A DNA stretch of 64,000 nt from positions 1,984,001 to 2,048,000 of the forward strand of contig JAPFFF010000004.1 in assembly GCA_039105265.1 (NCBI GenBank), in the 5' to 3' direction. Of this stretch, positions 51,058-61,800 are shown piece by piece. The number at the start of each line of letters is the position of its first letter. The first letter of the stretch is position 1. A program made the translations under genes and the position numbers. The notes under the pieces were generated by a model. The model had not been told where the DNA came from. It did no database searches and saw only the letters and a list, made by a program, of their open reading frames with translations. Source of the DNA: Tritrichomonas musculus. Taxonomy: Eukaryota; Parabasalia; Tritrichomonadida; Tritrichomonadidae.

Positions 51058-51111
51058 TTGGCGGGCTGTTTTTGTGAATATAAATCAAAAATTGAATAGA
51101 GAGCCCGCCAA
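51058..51111. repeat. GC-rich inverted repeat
   Basis: TTGGCGGGCT (51058-51067) and AGCCCGCCAA (51102-51111) are perfect inverse copies separated by 34 AT-rich bases. A G/C block of this kind is striking in DNA that is otherwise over three-quarters A+T. It could fold as a cruciform or RNA hairpin, or be a protein site pair. The function is unknown. Confidence 0.75.
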
Positions 51112-51289
51112 CAATTTGTTGATTTGAAACTTTCTAAATGATATTTACAATCTAGAGAAAAAGTTATATTTAAATATATTTTTATTTATTTTTTAAATTA
51201 ACCACAGAGCTTGTGTCGACAAATATTTCCTTCGTCGACGGTTTTTTCCGTTTTCTTTATATGTTTCTCATTTTTTGGTTTACTTAAAT

Positions 51290-51930
51290 TGTTTAACAGT
51301 GTATTGCTTAATATAATTTCATCATGTTTACTTAAAACTTTCAACCATTTATTTATATTGGTATTAGACCATACTTAGATCACTGTTGAATGTTTTAATC
51401 ATGTGACCATCTAAACTAAGAAACATGTGTTTTATACTCTTATCGGAAAGGTCTCATCCAATAAATTGTTATCTAGAGAGGTTTGAAAAAAGACTTTTAA
51501 GATATAATCAATAATAGATTTTTCGGCTTATATCGTACCATTTATTATTTCAATTTCTTTCTTGTTTCTTTAGTACAATAATACTTTAATTAGCTATTAT
51601 TGCAATTTTAAACCTTCATGTTTGTCTTCAATCTTAATATTAATCTTCATTATATTTTTATATATTTTTCTTCACCAATTCAACTACTTTATTGTACTGT
51701 AAAGCTATGATGGTAATTATCTTTTGTAATGTGCTGCTAGAGATGGATTCATGAGAACAGATTCTATAAAATACATTTCGGAACTTTAATTCTCTAGTAG
51801 TTGCTAAAATAATGCAAACATAGTTAAACTCTCATGTATTCTCATTTAATACAGGATGCTGTAGAATAAAATGGGCTACATATTTTGTAGAGATATGCGA
51901 GTAAATACGATTATACTACCTAAATACCTG
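51290..51930 (-). pseudogene. Relic coding sequence of unknown family
   Basis: Reading the reverse strand from about 51900, peptide-like sequence appears with several stops. It includes STKYVAHFILQHPVLNENT, then ATTRELKFRNVFYRICSHES, then LQKIITIIALQYNKVVELVK, and further on DLSDKSIKHMFLSLDGHMIK in the last third. The spread of charged and hydrophobic residues is unlike translated AT spacer. I do not recognise the family. It lies just outside the right end of the pogo-like element. Confidence 0.4.
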
Positions 51931-52579
51931 GATTCTATGTGATAATACTCAAACAGTTTTATCAATTGCTAACTAATATTAAAGGTTCTGCCATTAATAC
52001 AAAACTTTATAGAATCTTAGTTATAATCAAAAGAATGATAAAAATCGTTAGTTATGTTAGTTGTAGGAATAACAATTATGTAATTATTTACTTTACTTTC
52101 ACTAATATGTTTTATTAATGCTGAACTCAATCCAGAATCAATAAGTGCATTAAAGATAAATTTGAATGTCCAAAAAACTAATTCTTGTTGCTTGTAGTCT
52201 TGCTTCGTAGTAGTAATCTTGTAAATGTATGTTGGAATGGTATCCATACACTCTGCCTTTTTGGGACAAATTAAATAAAAAACTTTTGGCAATTATTAGA
52301 TAACTTGCTTTGCATAATTGTATCTTTTATGTAATGCAATAGTTTATTACCTTTTGTAATTTATTGTTTTATTATCTTAAATACATATTTAATTAGTAAT
52401 AATCAGTTATATATAGATGGTATAGTTACATATAATACTGTAGTATGCCTCATTGGACACTCAAAAGTGATTTTTTGGGTTCTTATTACTCATTTTGACC
52501 TGCTTTCACATGCTTTATAACATGAACATAGCATTATGGACAGCATAAATAGGCAGCTTTATATAGCTCTATGGCGTAA

Positions 52580-53265
52580 TGTACTAAGAGAAGGAGGAGT
52601 TATTTAGCTGAAGAAAGTAATCTGAAAAATGTGATGTGCAACCGTCTATTAATAATAGGACCTGAATAATTACAATTTTGTAGTCTTTGAATTACATCTG
52701 GGAAAAAAACAATGCCAGCCCAGAAATCCCATATATCAGTCGTTATAAAACCGTTTTCTTGAGAAGCAAAATAATATCTACAATTTTGCCTGTAACCCAC
52801 ATAAAAGGATTTTAATTCAATAATGATTCTTGAAACTAATATTACTAATTTGAGGTTGGAACCATCCTCAACTACAGTGGTAACAAGAGTTGTAAGTTTT
52901 GCTTGAATTGGATTGTAAAGATCATTAGGTTCTGTTCCAGATGGTAATAATAATGTCATCAGTTGATACTTCTGCGCTTGTCGAATCTATTGGTCTTACA
53001 AATACACTGCTTGCTATATTTAGTCTGAATAAAAGTTATATGAGAGTGCCCCTTTTCATAAGGTTTCAAGTGGATTATTGGTTGTTACATTATTATGGTA
53101 ATATCTGCTCCCAATAAACTCCAGAACAGCTATAATCTCTTTATCTGATGAAGCTGGTGGTTTACAAACTATTTGTTTATCTTTGTTCATTCTTTTAAAA
53201 TAGCTGTAAACAGTGCCTGGAACAGCATTAAAGAATCAGGTTATATCTTTTTGATATTGCCATTT
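52580..53265 (-). pseudogene. Decayed pogo-like transposase copy
   Basis: The reverse strand aligns by eye to the transposase at 48211-50064. The helix-turn-helix part (NAVPGTVYSYFKRMNKDKQ) matches GVGKGTVYNTIKRM. A middle part (VVEDGSNLKLVILVSRIIIE) matches its A-A-D-G-S-R-L-K-P-F-L-I-I-T-R region. The stretch GFITTDIWDFWAGIVFFPDV matches GFITAQIFDYWAESIFFPEI. In a shifted frame, LIDGCTSHFSDYFL matches the second catalytic Asp block. Frameshifts and stops interrupt it and the first catalytic Asp region is lost, so it is inactive. It is a divergent relative rather than a recent copy. Confidence 0.8.
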
Positions 53266-53781
53266 AATTAAACTTAACACAAAATACTTTTGCTATTGGA
53301 AAAATTGAACTCAAATGTTGGTAACATGGTATTTTTGACTAAATATATTTTCAAAAGCATAACAGTAATTAAACTTGTTTTTTTGTCTGAAAATAGTGTA
53401 TTTAATAGCAAATTGGTTGATTAGTGGATTATTAGATGTTACCAATTTTGGAATCAGCTACATATCAAAAAAGAAATTGAAATATCAATTAATTATTTTC
53501 ATTAGTATTTGGGCTAAAAATAGCTTTAAAATTTACCCTTATAATTGAAATAATTGTATAAGTTTTCACAAAAAATAAATATTCATTACCGATTAAAAAT
53601 CTATCAAAAATTCATCTAAACAATCAATATTCAAATCATTTTCTCCTCTTTATTAATATCATTTCATATCTTCATAAATACTGTTTTGATCTAACCAAAT
53701 TATCAATTATTTATTCTTTGAGAATATAGAAAAAATTGATAAAAATTGAAAAATTCAATCACTCTATCATCAAATCACCCT
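53266..53781. other. Upstream spacer of the TAF4-like gene
   Basis: About 500 bp of AT-rich sequence; its left part may include the decayed N-terminus of the transposase relic. No gene is supported. Confidence 0.5.
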
Positions 53782-53787
53782 TCACTT
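53782..53787 (+). promoter_or_regulatory. Initiator motif of the TAF4-like gene
   Basis: TCACTT followed by a T-run lies 38 bases before the ATG at 53820. It has the same form as the motif before the START gene at 14091. Confidence 0.45.
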
Positions 53788-53819
53788 TTTTTGAGATTTA
53801 TTAAAGAAAAATTATTAAA

Positions 53820-55109
53820 ATGGCGAATCGCCATGGAAGCAATCCAGGCGGTGATCAGCCAAACAACAATAATCTCAACAGCCCTATGCCTGCGCTACCG
53901 AATTCAATCCCAAACATGATGAATCAGGGTCAAATTCCTCGTCCTCCAGTTCAAAATGTATATTCTCCTCAAAATATCAATTTGATACCAACCCTTCCAT
54001 CACCAACACCAGCAGGTTTTCAGATCAATTATTCAGGTATGAGTCCTCCTACTGTCCCAGTTTATCCTGCAATGAGTCCACCAACTCAACTTCCTATGGT
54101 TGGCCAAGTTCAAAGACCTCAACAACAGGGATCACCTTACATTGCAATTTCACCACAGCAACCTCCATCAGTTTCTAGTCCACAACAACATAATCAACAG
54201 AGAAAAAGTGGCCCAACTAAAAAAGGCCAAGAAGGCGTTGAAACTCATATAGGAAGATTAGGTTTGGCAAATATACTATATGTATCCAATATTCAACCAA
54301 ACGTTTTTAATAATACATTTAAAAGAATTCGTAATCAATTTCGCATAGAATTTACTGAGGAAGCAAAAATCGCCATTGCATTGGCAATTAAATATCGTAT
54401 GACAGATGCTGTAAGCCGGAGCACTGCATATAGCCATCAACGTCGTTTAACCCTTCTTCCATCTAATATTTATTATACAGATTTTCCTATTGCACAATTT
54501 GCGAAACTTGAGGCAGAAAGGAGAATTCTTTCAAGTAATCTATTAATTAAACCTTCTAAACCAACTGTATCCTCGTCGCTTGTTAATTCGTTTGATTTTG
54601 GTTTTCAAGGGCAATCGATATCAGCAAATTCATCAGCATTTTTTCAATCTATTTCAAATCAAGCACAGCAAAATAATGATGACTTTAACTATTTAAATAT
54701 TCAAACAAATAATATGAAAAACGATAATGATGACACAGATAATAATATTAGCCTTAACAGTAAATCAAGTATAGGCAGCTCAAATTTATCTGAAGCAGCT
54801 TCAACAGCCAATATTTTGGAACATTTTAGAATTGATACCCTTTATGGCATTGCTTCTCGTGTATATGGAAAGAAACGTGATGAAATTACAGATTCAATTG
54901 GTGATACAGAAGAAAACCCCATTATAAACGATCAAACTCCTCTTAAAAAATTATTACCATCAACAGAAAAAGATCAAAATGTTATCCTCGAAGATATATA
55001 TCAATATATTGAAACAAATAGTGTAATCCCGACAAGAACACGTATTAAGAAAAATTTTAACCTACAATTTAGAAAAGTGGTTAGCAAATCGAGAAAAAAA
55101 CCTCCTTGA
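53820..55109 (+). CDS. TAF4-like candidate (TFIID subunit)
   Basis: 429 aa starting MANRHGSNPG. Residues 1-140 are Pro/Gln/Asn-rich and disordered (PQQQGSPYIAISPQQPPS). Residues about 145-225 are the only well-ordered part: ILYVSNIQPNVFNNTFKRIR, then FTEEAKIAIALAIKYRMTDA, then SHQRRL, and a D-F-P-I-A-Q-F-A-K-L-E-A-E-R-R block. This pattern (a histone-fold-like helix pair, then a basic helix, then a conserved Q-L/F-x-x-L-E helix) resembles the C-terminal TAF4 domain, which pairs with TAF12. Here it is central, and a Ser/Asn-rich linker and a small C-terminal helical-basic part follow. TFIID subunits set up RNA polymerase II transcription. The match is from pattern only; another nuclear protein is possible. 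Confidence 0.5.
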   Translation: MANRHGSNPGGDQPNNNNLNSPMPALPNSIPNMMNQGQIPRPPVQNVYSPQNINLIPTLPSPTPAGFQINYSGMSPPTVPVYPAMSPPTQLPMVGQVQRPQQQGSPYIAISPQQPPSVSSPQQHNQQRKSGPTKKGQEGVETHIGRLGLANILYVSNIQPNVFNNTFKRIRNQFRIEFTEEAKIAIALAIKYRMTDAVSRSTAYSHQRRLTLLPSNIYYTDFPIAQFAKLEAERRILSSNLLIKPSKPTVSSSLVNSFDFGFQGQSISANSSAFFQSISNQAQQNNDDFNYLNIQTNNMKNDNDDTDNNISLNSKSSIGSSNLSEAASTANILEHFRIDTLYGIASRVYGKKRDEITDSIGDTEENPIINDQTPLKKLLPSTEKDQNVILEDIYQYIETNSVIPTRTRIKKNFNLQFRKVVSKSRKKPP

Positions 55110-55810
55110 CTTTTTATCTCATATTAATTTTCAAATTATAGTTATTTTTTATAGTTATTGCTTGCCTTTTAAACTTGGTATTCAAGTGATAAATGGCAAA
55201 ATTGGTGCGGTTAATCATTTTGCACCTTGTTTTTAATAAATTCTAATAATTGAGACTAATAATCATATTATATTATGAATTTATATAAATAAATATTTAT
55301 AAGTAGTCAGGATTTAATTTATATTTCATAATTTTTTTTTTTTAACGTAAATTCTTACTTATGTGTTTTGGTTAACTAAAAAGTTGAGAATAATTCACAA
55401 GAATAAATGATAGATTTGAAAATAACTAACGAATAATACAAAATTTTTTTTTTCAAAGGTAATTTAATTATTTCTGAGGCTCTTATAATAACTTTTCAAT
55501 TTTGAGAAAAATAACTAATAAAATTGCTTCAATTTTCAATTATCTTTATAGAATTTTAAAAATTCAATTGCATTATCTTTTTCCACACAATCTCAAACTT
55601 GAATTAATGCATTAATATCTTAATATATTTTTTAGAAAATTACATATTTTTCTTTTAACTAGAATGTATTTTTATTTTAAAATAAATAAACAAAATATTT
55701 TAAAAAATTCCTTTTAAATCATACTTTTTTGGCTAATTTCAAATTTCTTTTCAATTTGAAAGACCCAAATCACTTCATTTTTTATTTGTTAAATTAATTA
55801 TAATAATACC
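55110..55810. other. Spacer with initiator-like motif before the giant CH gene
   Basis: About 700 bp, AT-rich, with no gene. TCACTTCATTTTTT at 55770-55783 provides overlapping initiator-like motifs 28-40 bases before the ATG at 55811. Confidence 0.5.
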
Positions 55811-58800
55811 ATGAGTACATCAAGAGCAGAAGATTGGATCCCACTTCAAATTAAAGTTTTTACCAGATGGGTTAATGGCCAGCTTAAAGCCGGAAATTGC
55901 GAACAGATCGGAGAAATCACGAAAGATTTATCAAACGGTGTTCCATTAGTTGAACTCGCACAAATATTAACCAGAAAAGACGCACCAGTTAAATGGGCTA
56001 AAACACCAAAACGAAATATTGATCAAGTTATGAACTGTGATTTATCCGTCGATATGTTTACGAAAGATGGAGTTAAAATAATTGGAATTAGTGGTAAAGA
56101 TATCAATGACAACAACGAGAAACTTATTTTAGGATTTGTATGGTCACTAATTTTACACTACTCCATCGGAGGTGCAGTTTCCGATAGCAAAGATAACAAT
56201 TCCGGCAAGAAACCAGCAAAGAACGCATTATTAGAATGGGCCATTGGGAGAACTTCTAATTATCCAAATGTCAACAAATTTACACCATATTCAGTTTCAA
56301 TGTGCGCTTTATTAGATTCATACTTACCAGACAAAATTAATTATTATTCATTAAATCCAGCTGATGTCGAAAGTAACGCAAAACTCGCTTGCAAAGTCAT
56401 GGAAGAGATCGGAATCCCAGTTTACGTCATGCCAGAAGATTTGACAGCGAGCGGCGACAAAGTTGATGAGAAGACGTTATTGACACAGCTTGCAGCAGCT
56501 AAAGTTGTCCTCGAGAACTTGAAAGGAAAAGAAGTAGACGCTGAACGATTCGCAAAAGAAAAAGCAGACGCCGAGAACGCAGCAAGAGAGAAAGCAGAGG
56601 CAGAAGCCAAGGCCAAAGCCGACGCTGAGCGTGCCCAACGAGAGAAAGAGGAGGCGGAGCGAATGGCGCGTGAGAAAGAGGAGCAAGATCGTTTAGCTAA
56701 AGAGAAAGCTGATGCTGAAGCCAAAGCAGAAGCAGAACGTTTAGCTCGTGAAAAAGCAGAAGCCGATGCGAAAGCAGAAGCTGACCGCTTGGCCAAAGAG
56801 AAAGCTGATGCTGAAGCCAAGGCTGAAGCAGAACGTTTAGCTCGTGAGAAAGCAGAAGCAGATGCGAAAGCAGAGGCAGACCGCTTGGCCAAAGAAAGAG
56901 CTGAAGCAGAAGCTAAAGCAGCTGCAGAGAGAGACGACTTATTAGCTGAGATAGAGCGCTTGAAGAAATTACTAGGAGAGACTGAAACTGATAGAGACAA
57001 TTGGAAAGAGAAATACATGGTAGCACACGCACACGAAGAGCAATTAACAAAGGAAAATCAAGACTTAACGGCAGAGATTGAGAGATTAAAGAACGAATTA
57101 GATGAAACTCAACGTAAAGCCAAAGAGGACCACGACAACTTAACAAACGAACTCGATCGTGTTAAGAAAGAGGCACAAGAAGATCATGACAACCTTTCAG
57201 CTGAAATTGAACGCTTGAAGAAAGAATTAGCTGACACTAAAGAAGAAGCAAAAGTGGATCATGATAACTTAACAGCCGAAATTGAACGCTTGAAGAACGA
57301 ATTGACAGATACTAAAGAACAAGCTAGATTAGATCATGAAAACTTGACACACCAGATCGAAGGACTCAATGACAAAGTCGCTGAATTAGAGTCAACAGTC
57401 GAAGCCAAAGATAGAGAAATCGACTCCCTCAATGGAAAGATAAATGAGTTACAATCAACAGTTGAAACACTCAATGGCAAGGTTGCTGAATTACAATCAA
57501 CAGTCGAAGCCAAAGATAGAGAGATCGAAGCCCTCAACGGAAAGATCAGCGAATTACAATCAGAAATCGAAAATTACAAACAACAAATCGAAGGACTCAA
57601 CGCCAAAGTCGCTGAATTACAATCAACAGTTGAAGCCAAAGACAGAGAGATCGAAGCCCTCAACGGAAAGATCAGCGAATTAACATCAACAGTTGAAGGA
57701 CTCAACGCCAAAGTCGCTGAATTACAATCAACAGTTGAAGCCAAAAATCGTGAAATCGAAGCCCTCAACGGAAAGATCAGCGAATTGCAATCAACAATCG
57801 AAGGACTCAATGGACAGATTGCAGAACTTCAATCAACAGTTGAAGCCAAGGACAGAGAAATCGAAGCCCTCAACGGCAAGATCAGCGAATTGCAATCAAC
57901 AATCGAAGGACTCAATGGACAGATTGCAGAACTTCAATCAACAGTTGAAGCCAAGGACAGAGAAATCGAAGCCCTCAACGGCAAGATCAGTGAATTAACA
58001 TCAACCATCGAAGGACTCAATGCAAAGATTGCGGAACTTCAATCAACAGTTGAAGCCAAGGACAGAGAGATTGAAGCCCTCAACGGCAAGATCAGCGAAT
58101 TAACATCAACCATCGAAGGACTCAATGCAAAGATTGCGGAACTTCAATCAACAGTTGAAGCTAAAGAAAGAGAAATCGAAGCCCTCAACGGCAAGATCAA
58201 CGAATTACAATCAACAATCGAAGGACTCAATGGACAGATTGCAGAACTTCAATCAACAGTTGAAGCCAAGAACAGAGAGATCGAAGCCCTCAACGGAAAG
58301 ATCAGCGAATTACAATCAGAAATCGAAAATTACAAACAACAAATCGAAGGACTCAACGCCAAAGTCGCTGAATTACAATCAACAGTTGAAGCCAAAGACA
58401 GAGAGATCGAAGCCCTCAACGGAAAGATCAGCGAATTAACGTCAACAGTTGAAGGACTCAATGCCAAAGTCGCTGAATTACAATCAACAGTTGAAGCTAA
58501 GGATCGTGAAATCGAAGCCCTCAACGGCAAGATCAGCGAATTGCAATCAACAATCGAAGGACTCAATGGACAGATTGCAGAACTTCAATCAACAGTTGAA
58601 GCCAAGGACAGAGAAATCGAAGCCCTCAACGGCAAGATCAGCGAATTAACATCAACCATCGAAGGACTCAATGCAAAGATTGCGGAACTTCAATCAACAG
58701 TTGAAGCCAAGGACAGAGAGATTGAAGCCCTCAACGGCAAGATCAGCGAATTAACATCAACCATCGAAGGACTCAATGCAAAGATTGCGGAACTTCAATC

Positions 58801-61800
58801 AACAGTTGAAGCTAAAGAAAGAGAAATCGAAGCCCTCAATGGTAAGATCAACGAATTACAATCAACAATCGAAGGACTCAATGGACAGATTGCAGAACTT
58901 CAATCAACAGTTGAAGCCAAGAACAGAGAGATCGAAGCCCTCAACGGAAAGATCAGCGAATTACAATCAGAAATCGAAAATTACAAACAACAAATCGAAG
59001 GACTCAACGCCAAAGTCGCTGAATTACAATCAACAGTTGAAGCCAAAGATCGTGAAATCGAAGCCCTCAACAGCAAGATCAACGAATTGCAATCAACAAT
59101 CGAAGGACTCAATGGACAGATTGCAGAACTTCGTTCAACAGTTGAAGCTAAAGAAAGAGAAATCGAAGCCCTCAATGGAAAGATCAGCGAATTACAATCA
59201 ACAATCGAAGGACTCAATGGACAGATTGCAGAACTTCAATCAACAGTTGAAGCCAAGAACAGAGAGATCGAAGCCCTCAACGGAAAGATCAGCGAATTAC
59301 AATCAGAAATCGAAAATTACAAACAACAAATCGAAGGACTCAACGCCAAAGTCGCTGAATTACAATCAACAGTTGAAGCCAAAGATCGTGAAATCGAAGC
59401 CCTCAACAGCAAGATCAACGAATTGCAATCAACAATCGAAGGACTCAATGGACAGATTGCAGAACTTCGTTCAACAGTTGAAGCTAAAGAAAGAGAAATC
59501 GAAGCCCTCAATGGAAAGATCAGCGAATTACAATCAACAATCGAAGCCAAGGACAGAGAGATCGAATCACTCAACGGAAAGATCAGTGAATTACAATCAA
59601 CCATCGAAGGACTCAATGCAAAGATTGCAGAACTTCAATCAACAGTTGAAGCTAAAGAAAGAGAAATCGAAGCCCTCAATGGTAAGATCAGCGAATTACA
59701 ATCAACAATCGAAGCCAAGGACAGAGAGATTGAATCACTCAACGGAAAGATCAGTGAATTAACATCAACCATCGAATCTCTCAACAGCAAGATCAGCGAA
59801 TTACAATCAACAATCGAAGCCAAGGACAGAGAGATTGAATCACTCAATGGAAAGATCAGTGAATTAACATCAACCATCGAAGGACTCAATGCAAAGATTG
59901 CAGAACTTCAATCAACAGTTGAAGCTAAAGAAAGAGAAATCGAAGCCCTCAATGGTAAGATCAGCGAATTACAATCAACAATCGAAGCCAAGGACAGAGA
60001 GATCGAATCACTCAACGGAAAGATCAGTGAATTAACATCAACCATCGAATCTCTCAACAGCAAGATCAGCGAATTACAATCAACAATCGAAGCCAAGGAC
60101 AGAGAGATTGAATCACTCAACGGAAAGATCAGTGAATTAACATCAACAATCGAAGGACTCAATGCAAAGATTGCGGAACTTCAATCAACAGTTGAAGCCA
60201 AGGACAGAGAGATTGAATCACTCAACGGAAAGATCAGTGAATTAACATCAACAATCGAATCTCTCAACAGCAAGATCAGTGAATTACAATCAACAATCGA
60301 AGCCAAGGACAGAGAGATTGAATCACTCAATGGAAAGATCAGTGAATTAACATCAACCATCGAAGGACTCAATGCAAAGATTGCAGAACTTCAATCAACA
60401 GTTGAAGCTAAAGAAAGAGAAATCGAAGCCCTCAATGGTAAGATCAGCGAATTACAATCAACAATCGAAGCCAAGGACAGAGAGATTGAATCACTCAACG
60501 GAAAGATCAGTGAATTAACATCAACCATCGAATCTCTCAACAGCAAGATCAGTGAATTACAATCAACAATCGAAGCCAAGGACAGAGAGATTGAATCACT
60601 CAACGGAAAGATCAGTGAATTAACATCAACCATCGAAGGACTCAATGCAAAGATTGCAGAACTTCAATCAACAGTTGAAGCTAAAGAAAGAGAAATCGAA
60701 GCCCTCAATGGTAAGATCAGCGAATTACAATCAACAATCGAAGCCAAGGACAGAGAGATCGAATCACTCAACAGCAAGATCAGTGAATTAACATCAACCA
60801 TCGAATCTCTCAACAGCAAGATCAGTGAATTACAATCAACAATCGAAGCTAAAGATCGTGAGATCGAAAGCCTCAACAGCAAGATCACAGAATTAACATC
60901 AACCATCGAATCTCTCAACAGCAAGATTTCAGAATTACAATCAACAATCGAAGCCAAGGACAGAGAGATCGAATCACTCAATGGAAAGATCAGTGAATTA
61001 CAATCAACAATCGAATCTCTCAACAGCAAGATCAGCGAATTACAATCAACAATCGAAGCCAAGGACAGAGAGATCGAATCACTCAACAGCAAGATCAGTG
61101 AATTAACATCAACAATCGAATCTCTCAACAGCAAGATCAGCGAATTACAATCAACAATCGAAGCCAAGGACAGAGAGATTGAATCACTCAACGGAAAGAT
61201 CAGTGAATTAACATCAACAATCGAAGGACTCAATGCAAAGATTGCAGAACTTCAATCAACAGTTGAAGCTAAAGAAAGAGAAATCGAAGCCCTCAATGGT
61301 AAGATCAGCGAATTACAATCAACAATCGAAGCCAAGGACAGAGAGATCGAATCACTCAACGGAAAGATCAGTGAATTAACATCAACCATCGAATCTCTCA
61401 ACAGCAAGATCAGTGAATTACAATCAACAATCGAAGCTAAAGATCGTGAGATCGAAAGCCTCAACAGCAAGATCACAGAATTAACATCAACAATCGAATC
61501 TCTCAACAGCAAGATTTCAGAATTACAATCAACAATCGAAGCCAAGGACAGAGAGATTGAATCACTCAACGGAAAGATCAGTGAATTAACATCAACCATC
61601 GAAGGACTCAATGCAAAGATTGCAGAACTTCAATCAACAGTTGAAGCTAAAGAAAGAGAAATCGAAACCCTCAATGGTAAGATCAGTGAATTACAATCAA
61701 CAATCGAAGCCAAGGACAGAGAGATCGAATCACTCAACAGCAAGATCAGTGAATTAACATCAACCATCGAAGGACTCAATGCAAAGATTGCAGAACTTCA

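Larger units (their letters stand above)
50065..51212. other. 3' non-coding part of the pogo-like element
   Basis: AT-rich DNA after the transposase. It holds the 41-42-bp tandem repeat and the GC-rich inverted repeat listed separately; no gene is supported. Confidence 0.55.
46121..51259 (+). mobile_element. 5.1-kb pogo-like DNA transposon with GTCGAC-bearing inverted repeats
   Basis: Inverted repeats of 47 bp lie at 46121-46167 and 51213-51259; they match at 37 of 47 positions, including GTCGACGAAGGA and TGTCGACAC. Each outer end is a TA, as expected for TA-target insertion. Between them lie a pogo/Tigger-like transposase (48211-50064), a nested 1.46-kb inverted-repeat element (46604-48062), a 41-42-bp tandem repeat (50420-50650) and a GC-rich hairpin (51058-51111). 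The transposase orientation and its lone position inside these ends support one composite element. The ends have diverged, so the insertion is older than the neighbouring mariner. The pairing of ends is my inference from the alignment. Confidence 0.7.

Noticed and set aside
52017-52292. 91-codon reverse frame near the transposase relic
   Set aside because: Starts at TTG; no clear match to the transposase C-terminus, so it is not called a gene.
56422-57018. 198-codon reverse frame under the Ala/Glu/Lys helix
   Set aside because: Antisense of a low-complexity coding region; its Ser/Ala/Phe repeats mirror the sense codons.
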